Assembly: GCA_905331475.1 (NCBI GenBank) | Contig: CAJNYU010001767.1 | Coordinates: 62,001 to 126,000, forward strand | DNA: 64,000 bases | Source: Rotaria socialis | Lineage: Eukaryota; Rotifera; Eurotatoria; Philodinida; Philodinidae | Direction: 5' to 3' | Part shown: positions 57,501 through 64,000 of the stretch, piece by piece | Layout of the letters: each line of letters begins with the position of its first letter | Position numbering within the stretch: the first letter of the stretch is position 1 | Made by a program: the position numbers and the translations under genes | Notes under the pieces: model-generated | Databases searched by the model: none | What the model saw: the letters and a program-made list of their open reading frames with translations, nothing else | What the model was told of the DNA's origin: nothing

Positions 57501-59322
57501 GCTAGAACAATATTTCGTACGGTCGCTTTTTTGTTGGAAATTTCCATTTTCACTTTTGTGATCAATTTTTACCTGTTGTTTGCTTTTTCTCGTATAGAGT
57601 GTAGGAGGCAAGTAAGTGTCTTACGCCATAATACTGCAGAATGAGTCACAATTGGTTTGCAAATAATGTCTACATTGATTGTTGCGGTGCAACACATTAC
57701 CAATATATAATTATTCTTCAAAGTTGTTTACGTAATCCGTACATGCTTGTGCGTTGGTTTGAGTTCGGTTTTTACCAACTACTTTTTCATAGAAACTACA
57801 AAAGTGAAAGTACTGACCATTTCACCATTGAAATACTGAGTGGAGTTTATTTTAAAGCTGATATCTATACTCAGAGAAGTATTTCTTTTCTCACAGACAA
57901 TAAGCAGGATAGGCACGGATAAAAACATTCTTATAGAGACGTTTTATGAAAATGTATCCACGGAGCGTCTCAATAAAAATGCTTGTATCGGTGTTTATTC
58001 TTCTTTTATTCTGTATCAAATGTATTCACCGAGTCATTAATAACCGTGATGAACCATTTTTTTTCTACCTAACGATACAATATTAGCTGAGCAACTTGGA
58101 AAAGTAGACGTCGCCACGGTATATAATTGGTGTGCAGGACTGTTTCTGTCGAGTTAACTTCAGTTCATATCCTATTCGTATGGCTATACTACTAAGATTT
58201 ATCGTGAAACACCAACAGTAACTTGTTTTGTTAGTGAAATATTTCTATCTTATATTAAAGCTTCACGAAACTTCGTTGGTTTTCAGTGAACACATGGATA
58301 TGATGTTGAATTGTGTTGGAGTAGCTGTTTTTGCGAATTTTAGAAAATTTAAGCAAGTATAATTTGATCAAAAACTAAGCAAACTTTAAGTAAGAATTTT
58401 ATTGGTTTGATCCTTTGAAAATTATTCTCGGCAGTTGATAGCTTATTTATCAGGATCAAGTAAGTGCCAAACTTGGTGAAACCAATTCAGGAAGCAAATC
58501 TTTTATTCTAAAATGATTTTCATTAGCATTAAAGTGATAATCAGAATTGATGAATACAATTTCTCTTTAGACCGTCGTCGCTGCATCCGGCATTTTTTTA
58601 AACAAAGCAAGATGTTATTTCACGTATATGCAATGAGAAATTCGTTCTATTGTGTTTTACTTCTCTATGATTACATATTTTTACAGCATTAAGAGTAGCA
58701 ATTATAATAAATACACTATCTCTTAATAGTTATCTTGCTGCTGTTAATTTTATAGTTTTTTCTATCTTTGAGGACGTGAAAAGTTGAATGGTTCATGGTA
58801 AATCATATTTTACGTTAATTTTACAACTGAGATGGGTAATTTAATGGAAGTAAATTCAGAGTTTTATTGACTGATCCCTACATCATTTCATATTCAGTGA
58901 CCTAGAAGTTTATTTGAACTATGGTACTACATTGTGGTCGGTGTTGTGCCGTGTATCTATGATTCCTGAATTCCTACTCAATGGTTTCTTTTGCACTATA
59001 GATTTATAGTCTAATCAGCTACTAATCAACTTAAATTACATGTAAAATTCACGTTTTCTATTGCGCTGTTATATTGTTGAACTACAATGAAACGCAAAAT
59101 ATCACGCCGGGTTTATAAATTAGGATTTTTCTTTAGAAACCTTGTACAGTTTTGTTTTTTAATCCAGACGTCATTGACCAATTGTGGTATAATGCGTTGT
59201 AACATTGAACTCGTATAGTTTATGATTTTAGATTGCGTATTAGAAGTCGTCTTCACTTACATTTTATGATAAATTTCGGTTTTAATCTGAATTGAACACA
59301 CCAATCAATATTAGCTGAATAA
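54580..59322. other. Long intergenic stretch
   Basis: No gene recognised in 4.7 kb. Small frames at 56399-56662, 57038-57229 and 57641-57922 show no domain. An ATC microsatellite lies at 56728-56751. Confidence 0.35.
56728..56751. repeat. (ATC)n microsatellite
   Basis: About seven or eight consecutive ATC units. Confidence 0.8.
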
Positions 59323-60585
59323 TCTCGAAGAAAAAAACTGGAGGTACCTAAGACGATTAACCCTTTTGCGATATTGGGAGTAAATCAACATTCTTCTCAT
59401 GCCGATGTAAAAGGAGCCTTTAAACAGAAAATACAGTCCCCAGTGCGATATCAAAGAGCAGCATGCGCTCTAGCATATGATATGCTTTGTTCAAGAGACT
59501 CAGCAAAATATTCAATATATGGCAACCAATTTTCAGTTAAGACAGAAGATCATTTCTACTATGTAAACACAGGAAACTATGAATCATTTATGGCAAAGAT
59601 CAAGCGACAACATTATTTACTTAACGAAAGAGATGAATGTGGGAGAACACTACTTTACATAGCATCAAGAAATGGTTTTCACAATATATGCAATTTTCTG
59701 CTAAAATCTGGCTGTAAAATTAACGAAGTTCAAAATGGCGGAAGCACTGCCCTTCATGCAGCAGCATTTTATGGACATCAGTCAATAGTTGAACTATTAC
59801 TCGAATATGGAGCGAATCCAGAAATGAAAAATAAATTTGGAAATAAACCTACAGAAGAAGGTTGCAGTCAAAACATCAAACTTTGCATTATGTCAAAAAC
59901 TAACGATCAAATTCATTCATTGTTCAATTCTTTGAAACATCAAGGATTAGCTGAACACTTGGTTATTATTAAACATTCTGGCAGAATCATAGGTAAAAAG
60001 ATTTTGAGAAATTCAGGATGCGAACCACAATATTCACTGTCGGACACAACTAAGTTGTGGACAGTGGCTTGGCATGGTACCAAGTACAAACATTTAGATT
60101 CGATTGTGAAGTATGGATTACATCCTGCTGGCTCTGTTTTATCACCAGGAAATCGGATTTTTACACAAGCAGGTCATATTCCTTTACATGTAAAAGTAGG
60201 ATCATGCGAGAATTGGGCAAATGCAATATTCGTTTCACCAAGTATATTTTATGCAGCAGATGTAGTATATTCAGAAAGAATATTCTCAGATAACCAACGA
60301 TGGTGTGTTTTAATCGAAACACGAGTAAAACCAGGTTCATTTTCAAAGCACAAACAGACACTTTTACATGAAAGAGAATTATTACCAGGTGAACCAGCAG
60401 ATTTGGAGTTCAGAGTGGCCGTGAAATCTGACAACGATTTTATACTGCGTGTGGGATCAAATAGAAATGTTATAGTCACTGCTGTGCTTTTTGTGAATTT
60501 AACATTTCTGGAAAATATCGATGAGTACTATCAAGGAGAAGATTTATTCGCAGATTCAGAAGCTGAACGTGCTCTTTTTCAATAG
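59323..60585 (+). CDS. J-like / ankyrin / ADP-ribosyltransferase-like protein, 5' end unresolved
   Basis: The frame is open from 59323 (after TAA) to 60585 with no ATG before the conserved part. The family start INPFAILGVNQHSSHADVKG implies an upstream exon; CTACC-to-ACCTAAG at 59352 could be its acceptor. Counting from the TTG at 59374: residues 1-~45 resemble a DnaJ J-domain whose HPD loop is replaced by SPVR (HSSHADVKGAFKQKI, ALAYDMLCSRDSAKYSIYG). Residues ~90-165 are two to three ankyrin repeats (DECGRTLLYIASRNG, GSTALHAAAFYGHQSIVELL). Residues ~225-385 resemble a PARP-type ADP-ribosyltransferase fold: AWHGT with His234, SIVKYGLHPAG, and IFVSPSIFYAADVVY with Tyr293/Tyr299; the third catalytic position is not clear. 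It could act on or read proteins via ADP-ribose, or be a catalytically dead derivative (inference). Confidence 0.7.
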   Translation, partial: SRRKKLEVPKTINPFAILGVNQHSSHADVKGAFKQKIQSPVRYQRAACALAYDMLCSRDSAKYSIYGNQFSVKTEDHFYYVNTGNYESFMAKIKRQHYLLNERDECGRTLLYIASRNGFHNICNFLLKSGCKINEVQNGGSTALHAAAFYGHQSIVELLLEYGANPEMKNKFGNKPTEEGCSQNIKLCIMSKTNDQIHSLFNSLKHQGLAEHLVIIKHSGRIIGKKILRNSGCEPQYSLSDTTKLWTVAWHGTKYKHLDSIVKYGLHPAGSVLSPGNRIFTQAGHIPLHVKVGSCENWANAIFVSPSIFYAADVVYSERIFSDNQRWCVLIETRVKPGSFSKHKQTLLHERELLPGEPADLEFRVAVKSDNDFILRVGSNRNVIVTAVLFVNLTFLENIDEYYQGEDLFADSEAERALFQ

Positions 60586-61429
60586 CTATAATCACATAAC
60601 ATTAACTAACTTGTTAAGTTGAAAACTTAATGTATTTTACAGGCTATTCACAAAAATCAACATTGAACTTGTACCGTGAAGATTTTCCCATAAATTTTTA
60701 TTTTATTATTAAAGATATTCAGGTTTTTATATGTCTGTATTCGGTTGAAGAATCTCAAAAATAAATTTTTTTTATTTTGAAACTTGTGTATATCGAATAG
60801 ATTTCTGAAACTTAGAATATATGTAGCTCTAATAAGAAGCTACAATATGCTGAAGAAACCAGTAAAAATAGATTGAATGCACTGACGCTCAATATTTTCG
60901 CCGTGAGTGTGACGAATTCTGACAGAAGAAGTGCTTGCATTGATGGAACTATGCTTTATTTCATTCCTTCATATCATGAGTCGTACCGATTACACAAAAA
61001 GCACACATTTAAATACTAAACCATTCAAGAGAACGAAATTTGATGACAGTTAAGGACAAACGCTAAGAACATCAAAATAAATACAAAACATAGAGAAAAG
61101 AGAAAATACATGGTCGGGACTAAATAATAGTCACGCTTAAGTGTGAGCGTTACAGTGAGCCGCTAATGTCTTCCTATCGATGCGAATATATCTCGTTTAT
61201 TATTTCATTTCTTTAAAATCTAATATCTGTTTTTTTTTATTCAAAAATGCATACATTTCATATCGTGTCAAGATCGCTGAAACTAGCTATTATATGTTAG
61301 CATGACACTATAGTTCTTATTGATTGTAATACATTACAAAGTTCATCGTCTATGATTAAGAGTGAGATAAAAAAAAATAGCCCTTACTTTGACTTGATAA
61401 TTTCAGTGAGATCGAAATTAGTCAGAAAA
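60586..61429. other. Intergenic stretch
   Basis: No gene recognised downstream of the ankyrin gene. Confidence 0.4.
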
Positions 61430-61716
61430 TCAAGGTTCATCGGTAAGTCGATAAGAAATTTTCAGTGGTTGAGGTTTAGCTAAGTCTTCGCAATGAACAC
61501 GCTGTCCAATTTCATAATGATGGCATACATCGAGAAATGTGCTTGGATGAGCGTCAATCACTATGAATGCATGGTACAACTTCTTGTGAAGAAAACATGA
61601 GAAAATAGCGCTTACGTAAAAATAGAGTCAAAGCTTCGCGCAAATATGTTTGTTGTATTCTATGCATTATGAGGTGTTCACATTCAACGAAGCATACTAC
61701 AAGAGCGACCAGTGAA
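61430..61716 (-). pseudogene. C-terminal relic of an unrecognised gene
   Basis: On the minus strand, a stretch after a plausible acceptor (ATTTTATTTAG at 61717) encodes HLIMHRIQQTYLREALTLFL and then, after a one-base frame change near 61600, KLYHAFIVIDAHPSTF, HHYEIGQRVHCEDLAKPQPL and ISYRLTDEP before a TGA at 61432-61430. The composition is clearly protein-like, but I cannot name the family. No confident intron of usual size bridges the frame change, so it is called a relic. Confidence 0.4.
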
Positions 61717-61941
61717 CTAAATAAAACTCAATCACACAAATGACAACTACTGTGGAAATTATCTAATCACAATCATTGATTTTTCCATCAAAAAGATCTT
61801 TCGATTATGCTTTAATAGAAACACGACACTGGGATTCTGCAAGAAACAATAATTTTCGTTGATAACTGCTGCTTTGATCTGCAAAAACATTACACTTTCG
61901 TATACACCCTCAGACATTTTTTAATTATGATATTATCGTTC

Positions 61942-62335
61942 TTATTTCGATAATGTCATATAGATTATTAAATAGAAACGACTCGGAAGAAGAGTAACAT
62001 TAAAGGTTTCATCACCGCATGCACCCAGAGCCAAATGTTTCTGGCAGCACATCATGTGTTGCGCACCATTTCACCAGAGTTGATCACATAATTAACTGGA
62101 TCAATGAACATCGCAAACTGTATTAATTGTATGAAAATCGTTTTCAACTCACAGAAAGCTAAATCTTGGTCACCACACGCGTGATAAGCACTTTGAAATG
62201 TCATCAAAACACAATAAGCTGAGTTTTTATCTTCCTGAAGAAAACGTTTGGGAATAAATTGTGACGGATCAATTTTTTAGTAGCGTGAATCTTGATGTAG
62301 ATTTTGAAGAGCAAGTTCCAAGATATTGCCTTCTT
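61942..62335 (-). pseudogene. Cytochrome P450 C-terminal pseudogene
   Basis: The minus strand carries the end of a P450. There is LHQDSRY followed by a stop where W is expected, then KIDPSQFIPKRFLQEDKNS. The heme-binding region is degraded to FQSAYHACGDQDLAF (normally F-G-G-G-x-R-x-C-x-G-x-x-LA); the Cys is kept and the Gly and Arg positions are lost. ELKTIFIQLIQFAMF follows (the L helix). A TGA near 62055 and a frame change precede a PKHLA-like end (KHLALGA). Earlier exons are missing; a repeat element lies immediately upstream (62379-62786). Non-functional. Confidence 0.6.
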
Positions 62336-62378
62336 TTGTTAAATAATTTCTTCAAAGAAATGAAGGAAAAATGATAAT

Positions 62379-62786
62379 TAGACAAGAGGGAACCGCAGAT
62401 TTTTTGGGATTTTTGAATTTGAAAAATCCCAAAATTGAACAGTATTTCGCCCCTGCTAATGACGTAGTTTCGACCTGAAATTCTTCCCATAAATTGGTTT
62501 CATGGTCCATAGAAGATCCTCAAAGTTTCTACTCGAACAAATGTTTGCTTCTTAAAATGTTGAATTTTCTGACCGTGTCGTGAAATGAACATTTCTTACG
62601 CATTCATTATCTTGAGAAGGAAACATCCGTTTGCGCTGAAAATTTTAGAATATTCTAAAGATCACAATACTTATATATTGGAAAAAATTCAGATGGAAAT
62701 TCCATTATTCACAGTTTGGATTTTAGAATTTTGGGATTTTGAAAATCCTAAAAAACCCAAATCCTCTTGTCTCCTTGTAAATAGAT
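62379..62786. repeat. Degenerate inverted-repeat element with GGGATTTT / AAAATCCC arms
   Basis: The left arm (62379 onward, TTAGACAAGAGGGAACC, then TTTTTTGGGATTTTT and AAAAATCCCAAAATT) matches the complement of the right arm (62728-62786, GGGATTTTGAAAATCC and CCTCTTGTCTCC) imperfectly over ~60 bp. Related motifs occur at 46140-46222. No coding capacity. Confidence 0.45.
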
Positions 62787-62871
62787 CCCATAGCGTTTCT
62801 GTCTTATCCTTATTCAAATTAAAGATTAATATCGTTCTTTTTTTTAACTGATCAAAAACAGGTAGAAACCC

Positions 62872-63408
62872 AAGGTGCGCGTAATTGAAACTTTCCACAA
62901 GTTTTATTTTTCGTTTAAACACATACGGTTAGATTTGTTGCGTGTTGCTGATCACGAATCTGACATTGCTTCTTTTTTTTAATTTTTTCGTGAAGAAAAA
63001 TGCAAAATTGTGAGATTTAAGAAATGTGAAAAATTTATCTTTTTGAAATGTAGGAAAAAAGTCTTTTTCTTTTCTTTTCTTCTGACTTTTCAGGTGGTAT
63101 TCAGATTCTTCGTATGAAGCTGAGTCTAAAAATCTTAACTAGTTAAGATTTCTAGACTCAGCTTCATACGAAGAATCTGAATATGACCTGAAAAGTCAGA
63201 AGAAAAGAAAAGAAAAAGACTTTTTTCCTACATTTCAAAAAGATAAATTTTTCACATTTCTTAGATCTCACAATTTTGCATTTTTCTTCACGAAAAAATT
63301 TAAAAAAGAAGCAATGTCAGATTCGTGATCAGCATCACGCAACGAATCCAACCATATGTGTTTAAACGAAAAATGAAACTTGTGGAAAGTTTCAATTACG
63401 CACACCTT
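62872..63408. repeat. 537-bp near-perfect palindrome without spacer
   Basis: Inverted arms of ~268 bp meet at CTTAACT|AGTTAAG (centre between 63140 and 63141). The outer limits read AAGGTGCGCGTAATTG and its near complement CAATTACGCACACCTT. Differences between arms are a handful of substitutions and a 2-3-base indel (TGGTATTCAG versus its mirror). Frames in both arms are symmetric by-products. No target duplication seen. A structure-forming sequence; either an element or an inversion junction. Confidence 0.8.
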
Positions 63409-64000
63409 ATATTTTTTGCTTTTACGCTGTGCCACTCTGTATTTTTATATTTCTTTGATTCATATGATGAGGAGGGTAGAGATGTCGGCACACATATCAG
63501 TAATTGGATTAGCTCATATTTTGTTTTGTAACTCAATCAAAAAGCTCTCAAAATCAAAATATCTTACATCTGGAAGATGTATATCTTAGTCATATACTCA
63601 AGATAGGCACCAGAATGAAGAGATCCAATGCCAGTGTTTGAAATCGCAATAAAACTTATACAAAAGCTAAATATCATATATTTTTGGGTGATTTATATCG
63701 AATGTTTATCGAAGAAAATCTCAATATTAACTTCCACACATCTAATTCTCACGATCACATATTACCAAATAATTTCTATAAACTATGAAAATCATATAAT
63801 ATGGATGTTTATTCGCATCGTGAGCAGATTATTCTTTTTTTAACTATATAATGAACAGATTGTGATAAATTAATATTAGTCGATTTTAAAAATCGGTTAT
63901 AAAATAAACTCTGTATGATGATACAAAAAGAAATTACGTATAGCTATGTGATACTTATAACATATGTGAGCTGTTACTTTGAGTAGAAAATTTAAGATAG
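63409..64000. other. Terminal stretch
   Basis: No gene recognised up to the window end. Confidence 0.4.

Noticed and set aside
61568-61610. A 33-bp GTAAGC...ACAAG intron to fix the frame in the 61430-61716 relic
   Set aside because: Shorter than any other intron here, and the resulting phase does not join the two reading frames.

Overview
This window looks like nuclear DNA of a small invertebrate, most probably a bdelloid rotifer. That is an inference. The DNA is strongly AT-rich and uses the standard code. The introns I could place are short (mostly about 48-90 bp, GT-AG). There are single-exon genes of bacterial or fungal aspect (a secreted cyanophycinase-like peptidase, a polytopic membrane-enzyme fusion) beside ordinary animal genes (MsrB, TMEM254, a 4EHP-type eIF4E, a BIR protein). 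Families that bdelloids carry in many copies (F-box/LRR, rhodopsin-type GPCR, LamG-like surface proteins) occur too, along with many non-autonomous DNA transposons and palindromes. No rRNA, tRNA, CRISPR or bacterial operon was seen.

Layout. 1-592 (-): 5' part of a BIR-domain (IAP-like) gene cut by the window edge. 2904-4329 (-): decayed B-box/coiled-coil/LRR gene whose leucine-rich repeats sit one per 84-nt exon. 7528-9547: three non-autonomous elements in a row (a hairpin element, a hAT-type MITE with 8-bp target duplication, a Mutator-like element with 9-bp duplication), directly upstream of 9611-12322 (+), a 903-aa fusion of ICMT-like methyltransferase, PAP2-like phosphatase and LGT-like domains. 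15591-16385 (+): disordered acidic protein. 16769-18129: 1.36-kb palindrome. 18880-19887 (+): secreted S51/cyanophycinase-like protein, convergent with an unrecognised gene at 20012-20434 (-). 22212-22820 (+) and 23467-24846 (+, three exons): unrecognised genes. 25882-27058 (+): GNAT-like pseudogene split by a hAT MITE with a perfect 8-bp duplication.

27701-29663 (-): six-exon vWA gene with a Pro/Gln/Tyr repeat tail and only phase-1 introns. 30899-31676 (-): MsrB. 32009-32414 (-): TMEM254. 34183-34887 (-): eIF4E2/4EHP-like. 35929-37226 (-): GH88 unsaturated glucuronyl hydrolase with a signal sequence. 39494-40350 (-): GPCR pseudogene. 41911-43662 (-): F-box protein. 48179-50076 (+) and 50600-52420 (-): convergent paralogues encoding single-pass proteins with two LamG-like ectodomains. 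54300-54577: short CACTG...CAGTG inverted-repeat element. 59323-60585 (+): J-like/ankyrin/ADP-ribosyltransferase-like protein. 61430-62335 (-): relics including a cytochrome P450. 62872-63408: second long palindrome.

How the genes fit together. There is no co-regulated cluster; neighbours are independent eukaryotic genes. The secreted cyanophycinase-like and GH88 proteins would suit digestion of bacterial or plant/algal polymers. The fusion at 9611 suggests import of a bacterial-style membrane-lipid enzyme. The BIR, ankyrin-ART, B-box/LRR and LamG genes belong to expanded recognition or signalling families. Several genes are visibly decaying, and one has been split by a transposon whose insertion scar is still perfect.
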